In this document: positions 44,640 to 54,374 of the stretch, in pieces
Layout of the letters: the number at the start of each line of letters is the position of its first letter
Numbering within the stretch: the first letter of the stretch is position 1
Assembly: GCA_037127475.1 (NCBI GenBank)
Contig: CM073764.1
Span: 4,678,818 to 4,742,817, forward strand
Source: Arma custos
Taxonomy: Eukaryota > Arthropoda > Insecta > Hemiptera > Pentatomidae
Direction: 5' to 3'
DNA: 64,000 bases
Program-made: the position numbers and the translations under genes
Notes under the pieces: generated by a model
The model's database searches: none
Told to the model about the DNA's origin: nothing
What the model saw: the letters and a program-made list of their open reading frames with translations, nothing else

Positions 44640-44995
44640 ATTGAACTGTATATCGGCCCATTTTCCACCGAAATCCGATTGACTGCTTTCTTTTTAAATA
44701 AAGTATTTTGATTTTTAATTGTACATGATATATTCCATTATATATTTATTTACAATAATATTGATTAACTTATTATATATTAATAATACATATATTACAT
44801 ATTAATAATTATAATTATGTATCTTGGATATACTTTGTTTTTAAATAAATTCTTTTGATTTTTAATTGCTGATGATTAAAAAATTAAAATTCTAACCCCA
44901 ATAAATAGAATTAAAACCGTTATCCAAGATAACTGTTATAAAAAATAACTGTTACAAAATATAACTGCAGTGGCGTTAATACACAAGAAGCATGA
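44640..44995. repeat. Dispersed repeat shared with 62430-62985
   Basis: 'atcggcccattttccaccga' occurs here forward and at 62580-62602 in reverse; 'gtggcgttaatacacaag' occurs at both loci. Likely a MITE family with an internal inversion or two arms. Confidence 0.6.
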
Positions 44996-45476
44996 TTTCT
45001 ATCTACAAGTCCCCTCATTTTGCGATATAATTGCGTTGTTTGGAATATGAGACCAGAGCTAAGCTCATTATTATCTCCACACAAATCAGGCAAGACTTAT
45101 ACATCTATCTATTTAAATACATAATAAATTATATATATATGCCATACATCACATTATACCTTAACCTATTTAAACGTATAAATAATTCTCAAGAAATCGG
45201 ATTTTGAGAACATTCATCGTTTATTTTCAATGGATGTCTTTTGTACGAAACTTTTTTGGATTTATTACACTTCTTTTCTTAGACATCCTAATAATACCTA
45301 GAATATAAAGAAGGAATTGCTCTTCATTTGTAAGAAAGTTTCTTGATAATCTAAATTAAAAAAGTTTCTTGATTTTTTAATTCTTGAAAAATTAATCACT
45401 ACTTGGAGGACAGGAAAAAAATTATCGAAAAAACTTTGTCGACAAAATTATCGACTTTTATAGATCTCATTTCGGA
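44996..45476. other. Unassigned AT-rich stretch
   Basis: Nothing recognised. Confidence 0.3.
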
Positions 45477-45728
45477 TTGAGAAAAGTGATGAGATCAACT
45501 GTACTCTCCAGGAGCCCTAAGATGAAGTTATATAAAAGTTTGATTAGGCCAGTTGTCGCCTACGCATCGGGAACATGGGCCTTGAAGACCACCGATAAGC
45601 AGGTTCTGCGAGTGTTTGAAATAATAAGGACAAATACTGAAATCAATGTCATTCAAGGGAACGAGTACATCGTTTATCAAGTTTACCAAGTCCCGGAGAA
45701 TTAGTTGGCTAGGGCATGTACAACGTAT
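45477..45728 (+). mobile_element. RTE-like LINE, 5' half of a split relic
   Basis: The frame 45477-45704 reads 'PKMKLYKSLIRPVVAYASG' and 'WALKTTDKQVLRVFEIIR', the post-RT region of RTE-like LINEs. After a shift it continues 'RISWLGHVQR' up to the solo LTR. Removing the LTR and one gtat copy restores the frame 'GHVQRMNDDQMPKNM' at 47275 onward. Confidence 0.75.
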
Positions 45729-46494
45729 TGTTACGGCCACAGAGAGAAGGACGGAAACAAGGATTAAGGATTGTCTTAAGCCCGTCGGCGGGAAAAGTTA
45801 AGATTGGATTAGAACCTTCTCGAACGCCTCCTTTTGTCGGAAGAGATCAAGAAGGTTCTCGGCAATCCCAGACCAATCTTCCCCTACTTCCGTGTTCTAG
45901 AATGTTCGGCCTTGCCTATTTAAATACCCCCCTCGCCTCGAGCTAGTCAGTCTGAGAGTAGACCAGGCGCTGTGATGAACTTGTAATAAGTGAGTGTCAG
46001 TGTAATAAACCGTGTCAGTGTATTATTGTGTGTCAGTTTGTTATATTTGGAGAATCTTACGGTCGCTGAACTGTAAATGTTAATTAGTAGGAGTTAATTA
46101 GTTAAGTAGTAGTTGTAATGTTATGGTATTTGTACAAGCTTATGTAAATAGTTAAGCTATTTAATATTAGTAATATCTTATATTATGATCTTATATCATT
46201 AAAAGTAATAATTAAATAGGAGTTAGGCCTAGATAATATATATTTAAAATATTGTTATTGTAAATTTATATCAGTTTAATAATTTAATTGGGTACTAGTA
46301 TGTTTAAGGGCCTGCTGACATCAGCGCGGTCAGGTGTCACTTACCTCAACTATTTGGACCTTGTCAGGTTATGCATGAATTTTAAATAGGCATTGCCTTT
46401 CATTATGATACAACATATTTATAGGAAATGAAATAAATGAGAAACATGTAGACAAAATTACACTAGAAATAATAACACATTTATTATAAGGAAT

Positions 46495-46640
46495 ATTCAT
46501 TAAATAACAATTTGTAACTAAAATATGATAATTTTTTAATTTTTAAATGTTTTTATTTTAAAGAGAAAAGATTTGCCCGGGCAAATGTTTTCTCTTTAAA
46601 ATAAAAAAATTTAAAAAATTATAATATTTTAGTTACAAAT
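46495..46640. repeat. Palindrome inside Merlin copy
   Basis: Arms of about 65 bases meet at CCCGGG (46576-46581). The centre 'aaagagaaaagatttgcccg' matches the ends of the foldback tRNA-like family. The 55446 Merlin reads straight through this position. Confidence 0.8.
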
Positions 46641-46779
46641 TGTTATTTAATCTTTAAAATAGAAATATTTAAAATATGATGTTATGATAAACAATGAAAG
46701 ATTTATTCCAAACAATGCTCATTAAAAAGAACAATATCTTCAAAAATTGCATCAAAAGGGTCTCTTCCCTCTAACTTCG

Positions 46780-47031
46780 TTATATAAAATGGATAATAGT
46801 CTCCAAAAGTAATGTACTATTCCTCAACCACGTATTTAATCGAATACCCAGGGTCTTGTTGCATCCTTTTTTCTGGCATCTCCATCTAATTTTATTCCCC
46901 ACTTGCAGTTTTATATCATGTCCATTTCCACAACGCATTTTCTGCGGAATAACATTCCGCTGCTGAAGGAACCTAACAGCTGATTTTTCATCGTTCACCG
47001 TGCGAAAAATCTTCTTCAAATTCCAAGTCAT
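46780..47031 (-). pseudogene. Merlin transposase, N-terminal fragment
   Basis: 83 codons from ATG. 'FLQQRNVIP' (21-29), 'MRCGNGHDIKLQVGNK' (32-47) and 'WRCQKKGCNKTLGIRLNTW' (50-68) form the zinc-ribbon-like N-terminus with C34, C52 and C57, typical of Merlin/ISXO2-like transposases. The catalytic DDE domain is absent, so this copy cannot move itself. It may still encode a short DNA-binding peptide (inference). Confidence 0.75.
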
Positions 47032-47274
47032 ATTTGAAGAAAATAATCAAAAACACATTCACGTTCAACTTGACATATACAATAACAAAACAATAGAAAA
47101 GTTACTATAACAGTAGGAGATGGTTAAGAAAAGTGACACCTGAGCGCGCTGATGTCAGCAGGCCCTTAAACATACTAGTACCTTTAATTGTATTCTTTTT
47201 GTCACATTGTTAATAAATATTAGTATCTTTAATTTAGCAGTAGTTTAATTCATTTTAATACCCAGCCCGTAACA

Positions 47275-47460
47275 GTATGAATGATGATCAAATGCCAAAA
47301 AATATGATCCATGACTAATAAATAAAAAATAAAAATAAATGCTGGCTTCAAGATGTGGAAGACGATCAAATAAAGATGAATATAAGAGGTTGGAGAACAA
47401 AAGCTTTGAATCGACAGGCTAGAGCTGTCAAAAAAAATGTTTTGAGCTGTATCATGTTTG
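47275..47460 (+). mobile_element. RTE-like LINE, 3' half of the split relic
   Basis: Reads 'MNDDQMPKNM' and, after a stop, 'WLQDVEDD' and 'MNIRGWRTKALNRQA', the extreme C-terminus of RTE-like polyproteins. It continues the fragment at 45477-45728. Confidence 0.75.
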
Positions 47461-47513
47461 AACTTCAAGTTTTATGGGAATAATGACATGAGACTTCTTA
47501 AGTCTTAGATTAA

Positions 47514-47553
47514 GCCCTGAAGAAGCTTGGAGTAAGGCTAGCGAAACGTCGGC
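47514..47553 (+). ncRNA. Hammerhead ribozyme-like core (Penelope type)
   Basis: GCC, CTGAAGA at 47517-47523, a weak stem II, GAAACGTC and GGC. GCC/GGC can form stem I and ACGT the minimal stem III. It lies directly downstream of the split LINE relic. Stem II is poor, so activity is doubtful. Confidence 0.4.
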
Positions 47554-48177
47554 AAAGGATGAAGACACGATCGAAACAAGAAGATACAAGTGATGAATGG
47601 ATTAACAGATTAAATAATTTATCGGTCACAGATTTGAAACCGAAGCTTTCTGCACTTCAACACAGTACTCGAATAAAATGAAATATAAACATATGTTTAT
47701 ATATTCGAGGTAGAGATTAGGGAGAGACTGCTTGTTAGTAAACCCGTGGTTATAACTAATTGATGGAGTTAGGTGAGCAACGTACTGCACCATCTGCTTA
47801 CAGCCTGTTATGTCTGCGATTGTTAGTCCTCCGTCAAGTTGCTGCTATTGCTGCTGTTACGTGTCCAATCCATATCCTTTGGCTGCTTCCATATTATGAT
47901 TGCACACTGCTATTAATTACTAATCATTGTCAAATATTGAATAATAATATTGTGACATGGTTCAGTTAAAATTTAAGAAGGAATTCCTACCCATAAGGTA
48001 CTTTAGGAAGAGAAATAATCCTAGTTCAAAAATAATTGATTAAAATAGATCAAACTACTGAAGAATATGTGCTTGTAGCAACTCCAGTGAAAAAAATAAT
48101 TAAATATCTTGTATTAAGAATCTTACTGTGTAGTTTTGCTCATAAAGTACAAAAAACAATATTTTTTGGGGGGGGGG
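47554..48177. other. Unassigned stretch
   Basis: A 69-codon frame (47760-47969) has no recognised similarity. Confidence 0.3.
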
Positions 48178-48406
48178 CGACCTGTGGTCTAGTGGTTAGC
48201 ATAACAAACTACTAAGCCCAAGATCGCGGGTTCGTAGCCCGGCAGGTGGCCCTAGGATTTTTTTAAGGGAGTAAAAAATTCTTAGTTACGCCCTCCTTTG
48301 GAAGGGACGTTAAACTGGGTTCCAGAGCCTGTAATATGTCAGGTACTCGTTAAAAATCCTTATTCTAATTAAACCTGATTAGGCAATATTGTAGCACCGT
48401 CCGATT
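48178..48406 (+). repeat. SINE-A, 3' truncated
   Basis: Intact head 'tggtctagtggttagc' and body to 'gtagcaccgtccgat'; the last 45 bases are missing. It follows a run of ten G. Confidence 0.88.
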
Positions 48407-48822
48407 TTTGTTTATTTCGTCTCATATTTTCGAAAATTCCCTTCATCTGAAATATATTCTCATTTTTCATTGGACTTTTAATATGTGAATAGAATTTATA
48501 AACAAAAATAAGAGGGAAAAGAAAGCATGATGCAGCTTTAAGAAAAAAGCGAATTTAATAAAATTTGAATTAAAGAAATAAGAAGCCTCAAGGGATTATC
48601 AAGATTGTATAAATTAATTCCCAAAAGGATTTAGGGCTGATGAATATCTTAAGAACTGCACCAAACTTAGTCACAGTTCAAAAGAAAAGTTAAGTCTAGG
48701 TTGAAGTAAATGATTACCAACCTAAATAATTACAGCTAGAGGAGTTATATATATTTTTTTGTTAGATTTGTTTATTGTAAATTCATTTATTTTTTTATGA
48801 ATAACCATAGGAGAACCCATTG

Positions 48823-48825
<3 letters not shown>
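48407..48825. other. Unassigned AT-rich stretch
   Basis: Nothing recognised. Confidence 0.3.

Positions 48826-48826
<1 letters not shown>

Positions 48827-48893
<67 letters not shown>
48827..48893. repeat. (TA)n microsatellite, left part
   Basis: About 33 TA units, ending at the mariner's TA target duplication. Frames across it are artefacts. Confidence 0.95.
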
Positions 48894-48895
48894 TA

Positions 48896-50179
48896 CCAGG
48901 TCTGCAAGTTTAAAATGTCGTTTATTTCTTAAAATATAATTTAATTTACAAAAAAAAGTATAATATATTTTATTCAAAGTACTGGCCCTCGCTTTCTACA
49001 CATTTTGTCCATCTCTCGGGCAATTTATGGATACCATTCCAAAAGAATGCTTCATCTTTATTTGAAATCCATTCATCGAGCCATTTTCTTACATCCTCCA
49101 AATTGTTAAAGTGTTGCTCAGCCAATGAGTGTCCCATCGATGAGAATAGGTGATAATCAGAAGGCGCCAGGTCAGGTGAATACGGCGGGTGGGGTAGGAG
49201 TTCCCAACCAAGCGAAGAAATCGTTTCCTTAGTCAATCTGGCTGAATGTGCAGGAGCGTTATCATGCTGAAGAATGACTTTGGCGTGCCTGTGAGCCCAT
49301 TCTGGGCGTTTTTCGATCAATGCGTGACTCAAATTGATCATTTGTTGTCGGTAGCGGTCGGTATTGACTGTTTCGCCGGGTTTGAGAAGCTCGTAGTAGA
49401 CTACTCCCTTCTGATCCCACCACACACACAGCATTGTCTTCTTCCCAAAACGATCCGGTCTTGCACTCGATGTGGATGGTTGTCCTGGCGTTACCCATGA
49501 TTTTATTCGTTTGGGATTCTGAAAATAAATCCATTTTTCATCGCCAGTTACAACTCGATGCAAAAAACCCTTTCTTTCGTGGCGTAAAAGCAGCATTTCG
49601 CACACAATTTTTCGTTTTTCCATCTGTCGTTCGTCCAATTCATGTGGAACCCATTTTCCAACCTTTTGAATTTTTCCCATAGCTCTCAGGCGATCGGAAA
49701 TGGCTTGTCTAGTGACATTCAACTGTTCTGCCATCATTTGTTGGGTTTGGGTATTGTCTTCGTCTAATAAAGATTGCAATTCGACGTCCTCAAACTTTTT
49801 TGGTCGATTTTCTCGTTTTTTATCAGTAACATCAAAATCACCACGTTTGAAACTTTGAAACCAACGTTCACATGTCTTGACGGTTGGAGCAAGATCGCCA
49901 TAAGTCTCAACAAGAATTCGATGACCTTCAGATGCCTTTTTCTTTTGATTGAATAAGAAAATCATGACATGCCGCAAATGCTCTTTTTTTGGCTTAAAAT
50001 TAGACATTTTTAACACCAAAGAAAGGTATGATACGTCCACGTAAACGACTTAAAAACAACTGACTTTTGTAAACAAATGACTAACAAACAAAATAGCGTT
50101 TAGAGATAAGCAAATCCTTCAATAGGCTAAGGGCGCATTCTATTGGAATTAAAACGACATTTTAAACTTGCAGACCTGG
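48896..50179 (-). mobile_element. Intact mariner element
   Basis: 1284 bp. TIRs CCAGGTCTGCAAGTTTAAAA plus 8 more bases are identical over 28 bp at 48896-48923 and 50152-50179. TA is duplicated at 48894-48895 and 50180-50181. It encloses one uninterrupted transposase ORF. Perfect ends and an open ORF indicate recent insertion and possible activity. Confidence 0.95.
48970..50007 (-). CDS. Mariner transposase, intact, D,D34D
   Basis: 345 residues from the ATG at 50007, the usual mariner length; the frame is open 11 codons further upstream but without an ATG. It cuts and rejoins the element's ends at TA sites in the nucleus. Paired helix-turn-helix region in residues 1-110, 'WVPHEL' linker at 119-124, catalytic D156 (in TGDEKW), D249 (in HDNAPAH) and D284 (in APSDYHLF), with 34 residues between the last two. 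'YSPDLAPSDYHLF' is canonical. No stop, frameshift or missing catalytic residue. Upstream sequence to the TIR (50008-50151) would be the promoter/5' UTR. Subfamily assignment would need an alignment. Confidence 0.95.
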   Translation of the reverse strand: MSNFKPKKEHLRHVMIFLFNQKKKASEGHRILVETYGDLAPTVKTCERWFQSFKRGDFDVTDKKRENRPKKFEDVELQSLLDEDNTQTQQMMAEQLNVTRQAISDRLRAMGKIQKVGKWVPHELDERQMEKRKIVCEMLLLRHERKGFLHRVVTGDEKWIYFQNPKRIKSWVTPGQPSTSSARPDRFGKKTMLCVWWDQKGVVYYELLKPGETVNTDRYRQQMINLSHALIEKRPEWAHRHAKVILQHDNAPAHSARLTKETISSLGWELLPHPPYSPDLAPSDYHLFSSMGHSLAEQHFNNLEDVRKWLDEWISNKDEAFFWNGIHKLPERWTKCVESEGQYFE

Positions 50180-50185
50180 TATATA

Positions 50186-50901
50186 CAGGGTGTCCCAATT
50201 CAAGTGGATCAAACGTTTTTAACTTTTAAACGAAACATTTAGCCCTGGTTTGAAGAAATAAAAAAAACATTTTTTTGGTTTTTCACTTTAAATGGTCAAT
50301 ATCGACCTTCAAAAAAGGTAGTTACCTCTTGACCCCTATTTATTTTTATTTTCCTGAAATGTAAAATACAACACATGGAAAAAATGAATGTAACATTATT
50401 TTTCTATCTTTCATAGGTCAATTAGAAGAAGTATCTGAAGCTCACTACTTCAGTATGCTGTCTTCACAGAAGACTTTTAAATGTCCAGACATTTTCTGAA
50501 ATATTAAAAATAGATTGATTAGTTTAATTAGTTATTACGAATAAAAACTCTTAAATAAAATAACTTAATGCTACATTATCTTTCCTGGTAAAGGAGGTAT
50601 ACTAAAGTAGTCAACTTTGAATGCTTTTTCTACTTAAACTATGGAAAATAGAAAAAAATGTCACATACATTTATTCCATGTTTTGGATTGCACATTTCAG
50701 AAAAATAAAAATAAAAGGGGGTCAGGAGGAAATTACATTTTTTGAAGGTCGATATTGACCATTTAAGTGAAAAACCAAAAAATGTTTTTTTTATTTCTTC
50801 AAACTAGGCCTGAATAACTACAACTTTTACCTGAATCGTTTTTCTGAATTTTGTTTCGTTTAAAAGTTAAAAACATTTGATCCACTTGAAATGGGTACAC
50901 C

Positions 50902-50904
<3 letters not shown>
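50186..50904. mobile_element. Long-arm MITE (Tc1/mariner type)
   Basis: 719 bp, ends CAGGGTGTCCCAATTC and CAGGGTGTACCCATTTC (read inward), flanked by TA at 50184-50185 and 50905-50906. Inverted arms extend about 200 bases each, to 'catggaaaaaatgaatgt' and its counterpart near 50660. The right arm carries an extra piece at about 50810-50850. No ORF. It depends on a transposase from elsewhere. Confidence 0.88.

Positions 50905-50973
<69 letters not shown>
50905..50973. repeat. (TA)n microsatellite, right part
   Basis: About 34 TA units, continuing from the MITE's TA duplication. Confidence 0.95.
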
Positions 50974-50975
<2 letters not shown>

Positions 50976-51296
50976 AAACGATTTTAAGCATATTTATATA
51001 CGAAATACAATTTATACACAAAAAGCACAAATCAAAGTACAATATATATTTACATAGAATAAATTATCGGTAGGTATGAAATTTAATTTAGTTAATGAGA
51101 AAGTTTAATCCAAATAATAAATCTATTCTTGTTATGTTTCAGGTGAGACCCAATTCGGTGCCATGGCAACTGTTTAATGTCCATCAATAAGGTAAAGCAC
51201 ATTCACAGCAAAAATTAAAAAAATGAATAAAATATTGTACCATTATAATACACGAAAAGTCTTAGGTTCAGTACATGAAAGAGACTAGGATTAGAC
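50974..51296. other. Unassigned stretch
   Basis: AT-rich; 51268-51290 may be a trace of SINE-C ('ttcagtacatgaaagagact'). Confidence 0.3.
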
Positions 51297-51366
51297 GATA
51301 GTCGATAGTTGCTATCGATAGGTCATGCCTATCGATGTTCACTATCGATAGTGCCGACTATCGAAG
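51297..51366. promoter_or_regulatory. Cluster of TATCGATA-type sites
   Basis: Two exact TATCGATA at 51313-51320 and 51343-51350, with variants at 51302-51308 (TCGATAG), 51330-51337 (TATCGATG) and 51359-51364 (TATCGA), all within 70 bases. TATCGATA is the DREF-binding element in Drosophila promoters, and CGATA is the BEAF-32 core. The cluster is also internally palindromic, so it may be a structural repeat. No gene is recognised next to it. Confidence 0.4.
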
Positions 51367-51848
51367 GATCTTTTTTACCCTCAAGTTTTGAAACTCTTGG
51401 AATTATGCTGAACTGTCCCTGCCCAGTGTATCAAGTTTTCACTTCCGGTTCACTCAATATTCCTCCTTTCACTATCCAGCTTGTGTCTGTTATTTCTCAC
51501 TCTTCTCTGCGTTTCCTCCATGCCTAGGATCCTCTCACAAAAATCAAACTAGCCAGTGGTTGACCATTTCTCCCAAAGGTACTGGAATATTCTTTTCGTT
51601 AAACTGGAATCACCCGCCTGAAAACATGTATAAAAAATAACAATCATCGGTACTTGTGTATTAAGCGGTCTGCTGTTTGATTATAACCTCAACACAGATA
51701 ATTCAGATATTAATAACACCAATCTTCTTATTCATATTATTGGAAATTGAAATAAACAAAATGTAATTACACAATCCTCCTAGCTACGTTCCTCTTCTTA
51801 TATAAATGCTATTTCTTTTATAGTTTATTTATTATTATTATATTTTTC

Positions 51849-51893
<45 letters not shown>

Positions 51894-52085
51894 ATATTTT
51901 TTTTACTTCATTTTTGTATATATTTTTTCGCTTGTATATATTTATTTATGCATTTATTTCGATTATATCATTGATTTTTTATGGAATGATTGTAAGCTAC
52001 AGAGCACCATTACTTATTGCCCACAACAGGCAGATTGTAATGCTTCAATAAAGTGTTTTCTTCTTCTTCTTCAAAAAAAAAAATA
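51367..52085. other. Unassigned stretch with (TA)n
   Basis: (TA)n at 51855-51890. A 72-codon frame (51309-51527) that includes the TATCGATA cluster has no recognised similarity. Confidence 0.3.
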
Positions 52086-52089
52086 TATA

Positions 52090-52896
52090 TCTTACTAATA
52101 TTATAAATGTGAAAGTTTGTATGTTTGTCTCTCTTTCACGCAAAAACTACTGAATGGATTTGGATGAAACTTTACAGTAATATAGGTTATACAGCAGAAT
52201 AACACAGGGGCTATAGCAAGCGCGGATTTAGGGAGGGCAGGTGTCCCCCCCCCGACAGTTTTACAGGAACTGTGGAGAATCCATTATAGTACATAATTAA
52301 AGGAAAATAACATGATCATAGTTGTTAAAATATCAGAAAGAACAAGAGTGAAACTATTTGTTTTGATATACTGCTAATCTTACTAATATTATAAATGTGA
52401 AAGTTTGTATGTTTGTCTCTCTTTCACGCAAAAACTACTGAACGAATTTGGATGAAACTTTACAGTAATATAGGTTATACATCAGAAAAACACAGGGGCT
52501 ATAGCAAGCGCGGATTTAGGGGGGCGCACGGGAGCATTTGCCCCTCCCCACCCCCGACAGTTTTAGAGGTACTGTTGAGAATCCATAAGAGTACATAATT
52601 AAAGGCAAATCAGGAATTTAGCATCTTGAAATTTGCAGATTGGTCCTTTGTATGATTTAAGAAAGAAGTTTGGATAATTCCACCCTTATTATAATAAGGG
52701 TTCAAAGGTTGTATGGAATCCGTCAGTTTTGAAGTTAGACATCTGCAATTTTGTACGAGTAACCTATAGTGAAAAAATTAAATTATTTAAATAATTAAAT
52801 TATTTATTATTTTAAATTATTGTTAAAAAGCACTGTCAAGAAACTTTATGCGGTAGTCCAAATTCTATGCGAGCGAAGCCGCGGGCAAAAGCTATT
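52090..52896 (+). mobile_element. Helitron, two tandem 5' units, altered 3' end
   Basis: 5' unit starts at 52090 and again at 52378. The 3' end 'gccgcgggcaaaagctat' reads CTAT where other copies have CTAG, so the terminus may be mutated. A flanks the left side (52089). Confidence 0.8.
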
Positions 52897-53229
52897 ATAT
52901 ATATAAATGCTTCGCCTACACTTTCGATGAAAACACGTTTCTATCTTTGCCAATATCCATTTGATGACCTTTTCCACATAAAATTATTTTTGGAATAATT
53001 CCGAACTTCTGAAACTACTTCACAGCTTCTTCATTTAAACTCAATCATTACAAATTACAAATTGATACCCTGTTCATTTTAAAAGAAGAAGACAAAAACA
53101 AAAATTAAATTTACTTTTTTTTTTTTTTTTTACTAAACAATACATACATTTAAATAGGAAACAAATAAAATTAACAAGACAAATACACTAAAAAAAAATA
53201 CAGAAAACGATTTAATAACGCACACACTC
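52897..53229. other. Unassigned AT-rich stretch
   Basis: Nothing recognised. Confidence 0.3.
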
Positions 53230-53495
53230 GGGGGAGACCTCCGGGTGGTTAGCATAACAACTTACTAAGCCCAAGATCGCGGGTTCGTAGCACGGCAGGT
53301 GGCATAAGGTTTTTTTTAAAGGGAGTAAAAATCCTTGTTTATGCCGTCCTTCGGAAGGGACGTTAAACGGGCTCCTGTACGATGTCAGGTACTTGTTAAA
53401 AATCCTTATCATAATTAAACCTGGATAGGCAAAAATTTAGAGCTCCGAATGTAGCATCGTCCAATTAGCCATAGCAGCATAAAAGTTAAATAAAT
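53230..53495 (+). repeat. SINE-A, full span, diverged
   Basis: Head 'gggtggttagcataac' with an altered A box, B box side intact 'gggttcgtagcacgg', tail 'agcataaaagttaaat'. Confidence 0.82.
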
Positions 53496-54364
53496 AAAAA
53501 AATAACTCAAATGAGACGAATTATAAGAAGAAATTACACGAGATAACTAGATAGGTTTCCTATGTACCGGCTAGTACACAAGTACAATCTTCTTTTTCAT
53601 GTTGATTCCTTTATGTTTAGTTTTTTCAATCCCTTTTACCTCTTTGAGGCCTCTGTCATATATTCCTACACAAGAAGTAAACACTATCAATCTAAATTGT
53701 ATCTGCTCGTTTACTCTACAACGAATTAACTAAGACTATTACCCATCCATATAGACGTTGCCGGTAGACGTGGGATGCACAAGTTTAATCTGAGAGAGGA
53801 GATTCTCAATCAGTTGCGACCACAAATTGTAGTCAGTCTCATCAATCAATCCCTCTAACTATTCGTAAGCAATAGCTCGGCCACTTTGATGGGAGATTGC
53901 TACCGAAGCCTATCTTGCCAATCTCGACCCAAAGGTTCCCAATGCATTTGATTGAATATTCATCAAAACTTTAAGAATTAATCATCTTACATCTATCAGC
54001 GAATATGACACCAAAGAGAAATAAATATCTATAAATAATTTAGCTTACTATCGTCGGGAATTCCAGTTTAAAATACTATAGATATATACCTAATATCTTT
54101 TTTTTTAGTGATTTCTTTTTTAAATTTAATACAAATTTCTTTCTACCCTCAATTCAATTGGCTGGTAGTATACGCAAGTACACACAGCAGATGATCACCA
54201 AATGGATGATAAAAAATTACATGGTAACAATGTGACAGAGTAAAAAATCATACCATACTTTTAAAACATAGCCCATGGACACAACTGCTCAGTTAAAAAG
54301 AATAAAAGATGTGGAAGGTTACACTAACTTTTTCTAAGGAATTTTTCTAAGTGATTTTCTTAGG
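53496..54364. other. Unassigned stretch
   Basis: 53690-53960 is slightly GC-richer but has no readable frame. Nothing recognised. Confidence 0.3.
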
Positions 54365-54374
54365 AATTATATCC

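Larger units (their letters stand above)
46291..47182 (-). mobile_element. Merlin-type DNA transposon, non-autonomous, subfamily 1
   Basis: Inverted ends GGTACTAGTATGTTTAAGGG of at least 50 bp and an 8-bp duplication tttaattg at 46283-46290 and 47183-47190. Contains a fragment of its own transposase (46780-47031) and a palindrome at 46495-46640. Same body as 2101 and 55446, same TIR as 55446. Confidence 0.9.
45729..47274 (+). mobile_element. Solo LTR (Ty3/Gypsy type), copy 5, split by a Merlin
   Basis: TGTTACGG to GCCCGTAACA with gtat at 45725-45728 and 47275-47278. Net length without the Merlin and its extra 8 bp is about 646 bp. TATA-like 'cctatttaaatac' near 45915-45927 is followed by 'tcagtctgag', a possible initiator; AATAAA lies at 47211 in the 3' part. 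Inserted into the LINE at 45477, and itself the target of the Merlin at 46291. Confidence 0.87.

Noticed and set aside
48722..48977. Tyr/Ile-rich frames
   Set aside because: Translations of (TA)n; the same applies at 50860-51073.
49246..49956. Several frames on both strands inside the mariner
   Set aside because: Out-of-frame shadows of the intact transposase.
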